From NCBI GenBank assembly GCA_050260415.1, contig JBLNCE010000050.1:1-24475 (forward strand): 24,475 nt of DNA. Direction: 5' to 3'. Shown here piece by piece: positions 6,371-13,350 of the stretch. How positions within the stretch are numbered: position 1 is the stretch's first letter; the number at the start of each line of letters is the position of its first letter. The notes beneath the pieces were generated by a model that saw only the letters and a program-made list of their open reading frames with translations, did not search any database and was not told the origin of the DNA. This stretch comes from JBLNCE01 sp050260415 (GTDB taxonomy: Bacteria > Bacillota > UBA4882 > JAAYXC01). Both the position numbers and the translations under genes were made by a program.

Positions 6371-7328
6371 CACAGTCTCAAAGGTCATCAATGACCGCGG
6401 CGGTATTTCGGAATCAACGCGGGCAAAAGTTCTGGCGGTCATCGAGAGCATGAACTATCATTCGGATTTCGCCGCCAAAGGACTGCGTACGAAGAAAACC
6501 ATGATGCTGGGCACGATCGTCCGGTATCTGGAGAACGAGTACTTCCAACGGATAGTCGCCGGCATAGAGGATGCCGCCTATGCGCGGGGTTACAACGTCG
6601 TGATCTGCAACTGCCAACTCTCGGCGGAGCGTGAGCGGACACTGCTGAAGCTGTTTTTGCACCGCCGGGTGGATGGCCTCATCTTCGTGCTGCCATTGAT
6701 GAAAGACGCGGAACTCGTCCAATTGGCGGCCAGAGGTGTGCATATGGCCGTCGTCGGCACGCCCGTCGTCGGCGATCTGCAAGCGCCGTTGGTGCGCGGC
6801 GATCACGAGAGCGCCGGTTATAAGGCCACCCTACATTTGATCCAAGTACATGGCAAGCGCCGTATCGCTTATATCCAGGGTCCGCCCGAACAGAATCACG
6901 GTTTTCTTGGCTATTGCCGGGCATTGGCCGACGGCGGCCTGCCTTTCCTCCCGGAATTGGTGGGGTATGCCAATACCAGCCCGGAGCTGGCCGGTTTGGC
7001 GTTGGAAAAAATAATCTACCTGGGGCAGAAACCGGATGCCGTCTTCTGTTTCAATGATGAACTGGCGTTGGGGATATACCGGCAGGCCGCAAAGATGGGC
7101 CTGAGGATCCCGGCTGATCTCGCGGTCATCGGGGTGGACGATACGCGGTTCGGACAGTGTCTCACACCGTCCTTGACCAGCGTGGCCGTGCCGACGTTTG
7201 AGATGGGACAGTTGGCGGCCAACGAGCTGATCGATGTGCTGGAGAGCGGAGCCGGGCGGGCGGGTACCAAAGTGCTCCCGACAAAGCTCATCGCCAGGGG
7301 ATCTTGCGGCTGTTCGGACATCGCATAG
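6324..7328 (+). CDS. LacI/GalR-family transcriptional regulator
   Basis: A 334-residue repressor of the LacI type. Residues 3-22 form the helix-turn-helix (IADVAQAAGVSISTVSKVIN), followed by the hinge helix region (SDFAAKGLRTKKT). The periplasmic-binding-like effector domain includes LGTIVRYLENEYFQRIVAGI, VDGLIFVLP, RRIAYIQGP, PDAVFCFNDELALGIYR, IGVDDTRFGQCLTPSLTSV and the usual end LIARGSCG. GGGGAGGA lies about 8 nt before ATG 6324. Two identical palindromes (6149, 7372) flank the gene. Downstream are an arabinofuranosidase-like enzyme, a sugar ABC importer and GH43/GH2 enzymes, so it most likely senses a sugar or oligosaccharide and represses this locus. Confidence 0.93.
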   Translation: MSKIADVAQAAGVSISTVSKVINDRGGISESTRAKVLAVIESMNYHSDFAAKGLRTKKTMMLGTIVRYLENEYFQRIVAGIEDAAYARGYNVVICNCQLSAERERTLLKLFLHRRVDGLIFVLPLMKDAELVQLAARGVHMAVVGTPVVGDLQAPLVRGDHESAGYKATLHLIQVHGKRRIAYIQGPPEQNHGFLGYCRALADGGLPFLPELVGYANTSPELAGLALEKIIYLGQKPDAVFCFNDELALGIYRQAAKMGLRIPADLAVIGVDDTRFGQCLTPSLTSVAVPTFEMGQLAANELIDVLESGAGRAGTKVLPTKLIARGSCGCSDIA

Positions 7329-7371
7329 TCTATGGCGGTGAAGCAGACGGACTTTTTCCCTCAGCATGGAG

Positions 7372-7383
7372 GAAATCGATTTC
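7372..7383. promoter_or_regulatory. Putative LacI-family operator GAAATCGATTTC (copy 2)
   Basis: Same perfect 12-bp palindrome as at 6149-6160. It lies 44 bp after the regulator gene and 154 bp before the glycoside hydrolase start. It is well placed to control the catabolic operon. I cannot pick a convincing -35/-10 pair next to it. A small inverted repeat (AACCT, CCCAT, AGGTT; 7394-7408) follows. Confidence 0.62.
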
Positions 7384-7430
7384 GAAGCATATCAACCTCC
7401 CATAGGTTGTGACGCCACGAGGAGGTGATA

Positions 7431-7493
7431 ATGAGATCAAACTCGTCGCATATCATCGTGAAGAAAGAAGGAAGGGATTTTGGCTCGACATAG
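7431..7493 (+). CDS. Possible 20-codon leader peptide
   Basis: GAGGAGGTGATA directly before ATG 7431 is nearly the full complement of the 16S anti-Shine-Dalgarno tail. The frame runs 20 codons to TAG 7491-7493 and encodes MRSNSSHIIVKKEGRDFGST. It lies between the operator and the glycoside hydrolase gene, ending 43 bp before that start. The near-perfect site argues for translation. There is no run of one amino acid as in classical attenuators, so its role is unknown. Confidence 0.4.
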   Translation: MRSNSSHIIVKKEGRDFGST

Positions 7494-7536
7494 CGGAAAA
7501 TGAGTTCCAATGACTAGTCAAGGGAGGGCAAACGTG

Positions 7537-9957
7537 ATGCAAAGGGTTATAAGGAAGGGGTTATTACTCGCCTTAAGTACATTACTCTTCGCAGTCTGCG
7601 TACTCCCGCAAACCGGCGCCGCGGTCGATCAGGTCACGGTAAACGTGATTTCGGTGCTCAATGATACGTCGAGCCGTCCATTGGGAATCAATACCGATTA
7701 TTGGATGGATGATCCCGGTTTGCGCGCTCCGGGCGCCAGAGCATTGACCGCGGCCTTGACCGACATGCGCGTTAAGTTCATGCGTTACCCCGGCGGCGAG
7801 AAAGCGGACGGTTATCTATGGTCGACGCCTCCGTTCACCGCCCCCAACCCGAGACTCGCCAGGACAAGCTCACAGGATTGGCCGGCCAATGACGCGGCGT
7901 ACTGGACTCCACCCGGAGATCCGAACGGGACCTGGTCCCGGCCGGTATACGATTTTGACGAATTCATGTCGGACTGCCGGGCGGTCGGCGCCGAGCCGAT
8001 CATCGTCGTGGCGATGGATGGTATCTACAAGCCCGCATATCCGGGCGGTACTTCCCTGACCTATCAGCAAGCCCTCGACACCGCCGTCGCATGGGTCAGA
8101 TACGCCAATATCACCAGAGGCTATAACATCAAGTACTGGACGATCGGCAACGAAACCTGGAACCCGGGCTACATGGGGTCGGACCCCGGCGCGACGCAAT
8201 ATGGGATCGACGCCGCCGTCTTCGCCCAGCAGATGAAGGCCGTCGATCCTACCATCAAGGTGGGTATCAACGGCGATACCACGTCCTGGTTCGACAGCGC
8301 CCTGGCCAACTGCAAAGAGTATATTGATTTCCTCGACGTACACGGTTATCCGGCCTGGTCGTTCCGGGATTACAGTTCATATGCCAGAGGGGATGTAAAT
8401 CCACAACAATATGTGGATCCGGCCCAAGCATCCATCGACAAACTGCCGGAACCGCACAAGAGCAGAATATTTATTACATATACCGAAACCAGTTCGGCGA
8501 CGTTCGGCATCAGGGGATCGTGGACCGCGAACGATCTGGGGCACGCCCTGGTCAATACGGACATCTTCGGCCGGCTCCTCAATGACGGCCGCGTCAGATT
8601 CGCCCTGTATTGGAACACCCGTTGGATCGACAATAACACGAACAGCATTCCCCATGAATACGACGCCCTTGACAAATACAACAATCTCACGGCAACCGGC
8701 CTATCCATGGCGTTGCTCGGCCAGAATCTCCTGGACAAGATGGTTTCGGCCACGAGTTCTTCAACGATGATTATTCCATATGCCACACACAGTCCCGGTG
8801 CCGGGAAGTTGAACGTCATCCTCATCAACAAGGACACCGTCTCACATACGGTCGCGGTAACCTTGCAGAACTACGCCTCGGTCAGCTCCGGCAACAAGTG
8901 GGTGCTAAAGTCCGATGACGGGTTGGGGTCCAACGATTTGACGCCAATCTACGCGCAAGACGGCACCGTACCTGTCAACGGCAACCAATTCAACGTGACT
9001 CTGGATCCGGTCTCGATCGCGGTCATTCAACTTAATGCGGGCGGAGACCTGGAACCGCCCACGGCGCCGACGAACCTGGCGGCGGCGGCCGTTTCCGCGA
9101 GCCAGATCGATCTCTCCTGGACCGCTGCCACGGATAACATCTGCGTAACCGGCTACAAGGTCTTCCGCAACGGCGTCGAGGTGGGAGCCACGTCCAGCGT
9201 CACCTATCACGACAGTGGACTGCAGCCGAACACCACTTACACCTACTATGTCAAGGCATTCGACGCGGCGGGCAATGTCTCGGCAGCCAGCAATACCGCT
9301 CAGGAGACCACGCAGGCTCAGACACCTGATACCGAACCTCCGACCGCGCCGACAAACCTGGTGGCCTCCGCGATCAATTACAATCAGGTCAATCTGACGT
9401 GGACCGCCTCCACCGACAACGTGGGCGTGACTGGTTACCAGATCTTCAGGAACGGCGCGCAGGTGGGTACGAGCGGCACAGCCTCTTATGCCGACACCGG
9501 CCTGTCGCCCAATACCACTTACTCGTACTACGTAAAAGCTTATGACGCGGCTAGCAACGTCTCGCCGGCCAGCAACACCGCCCAGGCCACCACCCCGCCC
9601 GCCCCAGGCAACACAATGCATGTCGCCGATATCTGGACCTGCGACTCGGCCGGCAACCCGAAGACAACGTTTAGCGCGGGGGAGTATGTTTATTGGAAGG
9701 TCAAGATCGTGGACGCCGGCGGTAATCCGGTCGCGGGGGCCAGCGTCGTCACCCATGCGGCAAAGGCCGATGGCAATTCTTACGGGGACTTTACCAACAC
9801 AACAGGTCCCGACGGTATCGCCAGCTTCAACAAGAAATCCAACAACTCCGATCCCAGAGGTACATGCAGCATTACCGTTACCAATGTGACTTTAGGCGGA
9901 TGGACTTATGATCCCGGGACAAATGTCAAAACAACCACCAATTTTACGCTGCAATGA
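7537..9957 (+). CDS. Secreted clan GH-A alpha-L-arabinofuranosidase-like glycosidase with two FN3 domains
   Basis: Secreted multidomain glycosidase of about 806 residues. GGGAGGG (7522-7528) sets ATG 7537 (GTG 7534 also possible); ATG 7510 has no site. Residues 1-28 are a signal peptide ending near QTGAA. The catalytic barrel (about 30-400) resembles GH51/GH39-type arabinofuranosidases: VKFMRYPGGEKADGYLWST, KYWTIGNETWNPG (acid/base Glu206), DFLDVHGYPAW and FITYTETSSA (nucleophile Glu317). A beta-sandwich reaches about 500. Two fibronectin type III repeats follow (about 506-594 and 600-686), then a C-terminal Ig-like domain (about 691-806). FN3 and Ig modules in such enzymes are linkers or substrate-proximity domains. 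It is the first gene after the second operator and 123 bp before the sugar-binding protein gene. Arabinose specificity is inferred; another pentoside is possible. Confidence 0.82.
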   Translation: MQRVIRKGLLLALSTLLFAVCVLPQTGAAVDQVTVNVISVLNDTSSRPLGINTDYWMDDPGLRAPGARALTAALTDMRVKFMRYPGGEKADGYLWSTPPFTAPNPRLARTSSQDWPANDAAYWTPPGDPNGTWSRPVYDFDEFMSDCRAVGAEPIIVVAMDGIYKPAYPGGTSLTYQQALDTAVAWVRYANITRGYNIKYWTIGNETWNPGYMGSDPGATQYGIDAAVFAQQMKAVDPTIKVGINGDTTSWFDSALANCKEYIDFLDVHGYPAWSFRDYSSYARGDVNPQQYVDPAQASIDKLPEPHKSRIFITYTETSSATFGIRGSWTANDLGHALVNTDIFGRLLNDGRVRFALYWNTRWIDNNTNSIPHEYDALDKYNNLTATGLSMALLGQNLLDKMVSATSSSTMIIPYATHSPGAGKLNVILINKDTVSHTVAVTLQNYASVSSGNKWVLKSDDGLGSNDLTPIYAQDGTVPVNGNQFNVTLDPVSIAVIQLNAGGDLEPPTAPTNLAAAAVSASQIDLSWTAATDNICVTGYKVFRNGVEVGATSSVTYHDSGLQPNTTYTYYVKAFDAAGNVSAASNTAQETTQAQTPDTEPPTAPTNLVASAINYNQVNLTWTASTDNVGVTGYQIFRNGAQVGTSGTASYADTGLSPNTTYSYYVKAYDAASNVSPASNTAQATTPPAPGNTMHVADIWTCDSAGNPKTTFSAGEYVYWKVKIVDAGGNPVAGASVVTHAAKADGNSYGDFTNTTGPDGIASFNKKSNNSDPRGTCSITVTNVTLGGWTYDPGTNVKTTTNFTLQ
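9052..9588 (+). repeat. Tandem FN3-coding repeat inside the glycosidase gene
   Basis: Two units of about 260 bp (starting 9052 and 9334, offset 282 bp) encode homologous FN3 domains. Each opens EPPTAPTNL and contains WTA-(A/S)-TDN, VTGY-(K/Q)-(V/I)-FRNG and YYVKA-(F/Y)-DAA. The units have diverged at the DNA level, so the duplication is not recent. Confidence 0.8.
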
Positions 9958-10001
9958 CGGGTAACAATTGGATAAGCAGCATATCCACCTAAGCGCGGCT
10001 G

Positions 10002-10013
10002 ACGAGGAGGTGA
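10002..10013 (+). promoter_or_regulatory. Orphan Shine-Dalgarno-like ACGAGGAGGTGA
   Basis: The same 12 bases occur at 7418-7429 before the 20-codon leader ORF. Here no ATG follows at working distance, and only a GTG overlapping the motif could open a 14-codon frame. The binding protein gene uses its own site (GAGGAGAGAG) just before ATG 10081. This may be a leader remnant or a ribosome standby site. Confidence 0.3.
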
Positions 10014-10080
10014 GGGTCAACCTGTCTTTGGCTTCGGGAAAACCAGCTTCATAAGAAGAAATATGTGAGGAGAGAGATCG

Positions 10081-11361
10081 ATGCCTAAGAGCATAATCCG
10101 CACGACGATCATTTTATTGCTCTGCCTTTTCGTGGCGGCGTTTATTCAGATTCAGGCAGCCGGCGGACCCGGTGGAGAAATCACTGTCTGGGGATGGGAT
10201 AATCCGGATAGCGTCGTGCAAGAGACATTCCGCAAAACTCATCCCAGTATCAAGGTGAATTACATCAAGATGGACTGGCAATCCGTCATTCAGAAGCTCC
10301 TTGCCTCCCTGGTGGCGGGCACGGGCGCTCCCGACGTGGCCAATATCGAATGCAGCGCCGTGGCACAGTTCATGGCGCGCGCCCAAAACGGCGGCATGGT
10401 CGACCTATCCAAGCTTGTCGCGAAGTACAAGAACGATATCGCTCCTTATTCTCTCTCCATCGGCACCGCGCCCAACGGGAAGATCATCGCGATCCCGTCG
10501 GACGCCGCGCCCGCGATCGTCTTCTACCGCCGCGACGCCTTTGAAAAGGCCGGAGTCAAGGCGGAAGACATCAAGTCCTGGGCCGACCTGATCGAAGCCG
10601 GCAAAAAGATGGGGGCGGCCACTGGTGGCAAGGTCAAGCTCAGCGCGACCGCCAGCGAACTCTTTAACTTCCAATTTCTGCTCAACGACGGCGTCGGCGG
10701 TCTGATCGACAAGAACGGCAAGCTGTCCCTCGTGACCCGAAAGAAGGAGGCGCTTGCCGCACTCAAGCTTGCGCGTGCGGCCGTTGACGCGGGCGTTGTC
10801 GCCCAGGTCGCTAGTTGGGGCAATGATTGGTTCGCCGGCTTCAAGAACGGCAATATCGCCACCTATACTTCCGGCTGCTGGCTCGGCGGCGGCATCAAGG
10901 CCGACTTGGCGCCGGAGACCAAGGGCAAATGGGGCGCCATGCCATTGCCCCAGGCCAAACAAGGTTTCCATGGCGGGACCTGGATGTGCATTCCCGCGCA
11001 GTCCAAGAACAAGGATGCAGCCTGGGAATACCTTCGCTGGAACATACTGGATGTAAACGGCGGCGCCAAGCTGGGCTTCGTCAACAGCACCTGGCAGACC
11101 ATCCCGGCGTATCGCCCGTGCTATGAGGATCCGATCTTCCACCAGCCCGACGAGTTCTTTGCCGGACAAAAGGTTGGCGAGCTTTATATCGAGACGACAG
11201 CCAAAGCTCCCAAGATGTTCTTCCACGAGAAGGACCGGGAGGCGATAGCGTTGATGCACGCCGAGTTCGCCAAATGCCTGGTGGAGAAGAGTATCACCCC
11301 AGAGCAAGCCCTAGATAACGCCATCAAGGCGATCCTGGGCAAGGGCCTGGCCAAAAAGTAA
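10081..11361 (+). CDS. Extracellular sugar-binding protein of a CUT1 ABC transporter
   Basis: A 426-residue substrate-binding protein (family 1). Residues 1-26 form a Sec signal (MPKSIIRTTIILLLCLFVAA). No lipobox is visible around the single early Cys (LLLC lacks the small residues), so the protein is probably free in a periplasm. The mature part opens EITVWGWDNPDSVVQETFRK and has typical features such as LLASLVAGTGAPDVANIE, GKIIAIPSDAAPAIVFYRRDAFEKAG and SWADLIEAGKKMG, ending with a helical AALMHAEF-type tail region. GAGGAGAGAG precedes ATG. Two permease genes follow directly. Given the surrounding GH43/GH51-like/GH2 enzymes, the ligand is likely a xylo-, arabino- or galacto-oligosaccharide, not determinable by sequence. 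Confidence 0.92.
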   Translation: MPKSIIRTTIILLLCLFVAAFIQIQAAGGPGGEITVWGWDNPDSVVQETFRKTHPSIKVNYIKMDWQSVIQKLLASLVAGTGAPDVANIECSAVAQFMARAQNGGMVDLSKLVAKYKNDIAPYSLSIGTAPNGKIIAIPSDAAPAIVFYRRDAFEKAGVKAEDIKSWADLIEAGKKMGAATGGKVKLSATASELFNFQFLLNDGVGGLIDKNGKLSLVTRKKEALAALKLARAAVDAGVVAQVASWGNDWFAGFKNGNIATYTSGCWLGGGIKADLAPETKGKWGAMPLPQAKQGFHGGTWMCIPAQSKNKDAAWEYLRWNILDVNGGAKLGFVNSTWQTIPAYRPCYEDPIFHQPDEFFAGQKVGELYIETTAKAPKMFFHEKDREAIALMHAEFAKCLVEKSITPEQALDNAIKAILGKGLAKK

Positions 11362-11375
11362 GGGCGTTTGCTGCT

Positions 11376-11404
11376 TTGGGGCGGCGTCGCAAGAGCCGCC
11401 CCAA
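11376..11404 (+). other. Intercistronic hairpin between binding protein and permease genes
   Basis: TTGGGGCGGC (11376-11385), a 9-nt loop, GCCGCCCCAA (11395-11404): a perfect 10-bp GC-rich stem 14 bp after the stop codon. No T-run follows. Such stems between binding-protein and permease genes, as in malE-malF, protect the upstream message and reduce downstream expression. It could also be a partial terminator. Confidence 0.6.
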
Positions 11405-11457
11405 CACCTCCCCAAACGCTTGCCAAACCAGCCTGGGTGGGCAAAGGAGTGGTTATC

Positions 11458-12351
11458 GTGGCGGTCGCCGGTTCGAGCTGGTTGCGGAGGAAAAACCTAT
11501 GGTTTTATATATTCATCGCCCCATTCTTCCTGCAATTCGCCATCTTTCAGTTGTTCCCCATGGTTTGGGCGTTTTGGCTGTCCTTCCACGAATGGACCGG
11601 CATCGGCAGCATGACCGCCGTGGGGTGGCGGAACTATGTGCAGGCCGTGCATGACCCGCTCCTGTGGCAATCCATCGGCAACACGCTTTATTTGTGGTTT
11701 TTCGGCACCGCCATCTCCATGAGCGTCCCTTTCGTCGTGGCCTTCATGCTCAATTCCGGCCTGGTACGGGGCAAGGAGTTTTTTCGCACCGCTTTCTTTC
11801 TGCCGCAGGTGACCTCCCTGGTCGTGGTCGGCATCATCTTTCTGACCCTGTACGGCAAGGAATATGGTTTCCTGAACCAGTTGGTGCACGCGGTCTTTGG
11901 CACGAAGATCGATTGGCTCGGGCAGTCGGCCTGGATCAAGCCTTCCATCATCCTGCTGGGTTTCTGGCATGGTTTCGGCTGGTTTACCGTCATGTACCTG
12001 GCGGGGCTCCAGAGCATCCCCGAGGAATTGTATGAAGCGGCACGGGTGGACGGAGCCGGCCTTGCGCAACAGTTCCTGTACATTACCATTCCCATGCTCC
12101 GTAATGTGATCGTGTTTCTTTTCATGATGTCGTTCATCAACGGCCTGCAGTCGTTCATCCCTTCCTTCATCCTGCTCAACGGCGGGGGCGGCACCGGCAA
12201 CGCGGGCCTCACCATCGTGATGTATCTTTATCAACACGGCTTCACCTTCTTCAATCTCGGGTACGGCTCCTCGCTGGCCTGGCTGCTCTTTGTCCTGATC
12301 GTCGCCGGCACGCTCCTCCAGGTCAAATTCGTCGGCTTGAACAGAAAGTGA
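11458..12351 (+). CDS. CUT1 sugar ABC transporter permease (MalF/UgpA-like)
   Basis: Integral membrane subunit, 297 residues from GTG 11458, chosen because AAAGGAG (11443-11449) ends 8 nt upstream and the first membrane segment follows soon (LWFYIFIAPFFLQFAIFQLFP). Earlier in-frame starts would run through the intercistronic hairpin. About six hydrophobic segments are visible. The ATPase-contacting EAA loop is IPEELYEAARVDGAG, then ITIPMLRN. It pairs with the permease encoded next and with the binding protein upstream. No ATPase gene lies in the window, so the importer must use one encoded elsewhere, as MsmX-type systems do. Confidence 0.93.
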   Translation: MAVAGSSWLRRKNLWFYIFIAPFFLQFAIFQLFPMVWAFWLSFHEWTGIGSMTAVGWRNYVQAVHDPLLWQSIGNTLYLWFFGTAISMSVPFVVAFMLNSGLVRGKEFFRTAFFLPQVTSLVVVGIIFLTLYGKEYGFLNQLVHAVFGTKIDWLGQSAWIKPSIILLGFWHGFGWFTVMYLAGLQSIPEELYEAARVDGAGLAQQFLYITIPMLRNVIVFLFMMSFINGLQSFIPSFILLNGGGGTGNAGLTIVMYLYQHGFTFFNLGYGSSLAWLLFVLIVAGTLLQVKFVGLNRK

Positions 12352-12361
12352 GGTGGCGGCA

Positions 12362-13243
12362 GTGAATGAGCTGATGAAAACGATACATCGGAACCAGATA
12401 GATCCCCACCGAAGATGGTCGCCCGTCGCGGTCTGCGGCAAGTTCCTCCTCTATGCGGTCTTGATCTTCTGGGCGGTCGTCTCGGTCTTCCCCTTCTGGT
12501 GGATGCTGGTCTGCGCCACCCGCACGACCGGCGAGATGTTCAATATCCCTTTGCCGCTGGTTCCGGGGCACTCGCTCCGGCAAAACCTGCAAGGCCTGCT
12601 CAAAGTCACCCCATTCGTACGTCAGTATCTTAACAGCGTTTTTGTCGCGGTCGCCGGCACGACCTCTCAGCTTTTTCTGGCCTCCCTCTCCGGATACGCC
12701 TTCGCCAAGTTCGACGTGCGCGGCAAGGAGAGGTTCTTCCTCATCATCCTGGCCACGATGATGATTCCGAGCCAACTCACCCTGATACCCGGTTTCCTCC
12801 TCATGAGCAAGCTTCATTGGCTGAACACCTATTACTCGTTGCTCGTGCCGGGGTTGGTCGGGGCCTTCGGCATCTTCTGGATGCGGCAGTATATCGCCGA
12901 GGCCGTCCCCTCCGAACTCCTGGATTCCGCCAGGGTTGACGGGTGCCATGAGTTCTTGATTTTCACCCGCATCGTGCTGCCGATTACCACCCCCGCCCTG
13001 GCGGCGCTGGGTACCTTCATCTTCCTCGGTTTCTGGAACGACTTCCTCTGGCCGCTTATCGTTCTGCGCGAACCGGGCATGTATACGCTGCCGGTGGCGC
13101 TCCGGTTCCTGACCACGACCTACATGTTCGATTACAGCAAGTTCATGATCGGGACGGCCCTAGCGACTTTCCCGATGGTCCTGGCCTACTTGTTTGCCAG
13201 CCGCAAGTTCATCGCGGGATTGACGGCCGGGGCGCTGAAGTAA
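12362..13243 (+). CDS. CUT1 sugar ABC transporter permease (MalG/UgpE-like)
   Basis: Second membrane subunit of the importer, about 293 residues. The gene starts within a few bases of the previous stop. GTG 12362 is preferred because AGGTGG lies 5 nt upstream; GTG 12353 and ATG 12374 are alternatives. Visible features are a first membrane span (LLYAVLIFWAVVSVFPFWWM), SLSGYAFAKFDVRGKE, MMIPSQLTLIPGFLLMSKL and the EAA loop EAVPSELLDSARVDGC followed by IVLPITTPALAALG. The C-terminus (FASRKFIAGLTAGALK) is typical of MalG-type permeases. Translational coupling to the upstream permease is likely. Confidence 0.94.
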   Translation: MNELMKTIHRNQIDPHRRWSPVAVCGKFLLYAVLIFWAVVSVFPFWWMLVCATRTTGEMFNIPLPLVPGHSLRQNLQGLLKVTPFVRQYLNSVFVAVAGTTSQLFLASLSGYAFAKFDVRGKERFFLIILATMMIPSQLTLIPGFLLMSKLHWLNTYYSLLVPGLVGAFGIFWMRQYIAEAVPSELLDSARVDGCHEFLIFTRIVLPITTPALAALGTFIFLGFWNDFLWPLIVLREPGMYTLPVALRFLTTTYMFDYSKFMIGTALATFPMVLAYLFASRKFIAGLTAGALK

Positions 13244-13292
13244 TCCCCGGGGGACAGATGAACCCATGCCTATCCCAACCTTTGTTCCGCTT

Positions 13293-13332
13293 GGTGGAGG
13301 CGGGCGCCGTGCAGGTTAACAACCTGTCCACC
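13293..13332. promoter_or_regulatory. Nested inverted repeats before the first GH43 gene
   Basis: CAGGTT, AAC, AACCTG (13312-13326) is a perfect 6-bp hairpin or palindrome. It is bracketed by GGTGGA (13293-13298) and TCCACC (13327-13332), which could extend the stem with a bulge. It lies 18 bp before ATG 13351. It could be an operator or an mRNA structure; there is no second copy in the window to support either. Confidence 0.35.
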
Positions 13333-13350
13333 GCGGGAGCGACATAATAG

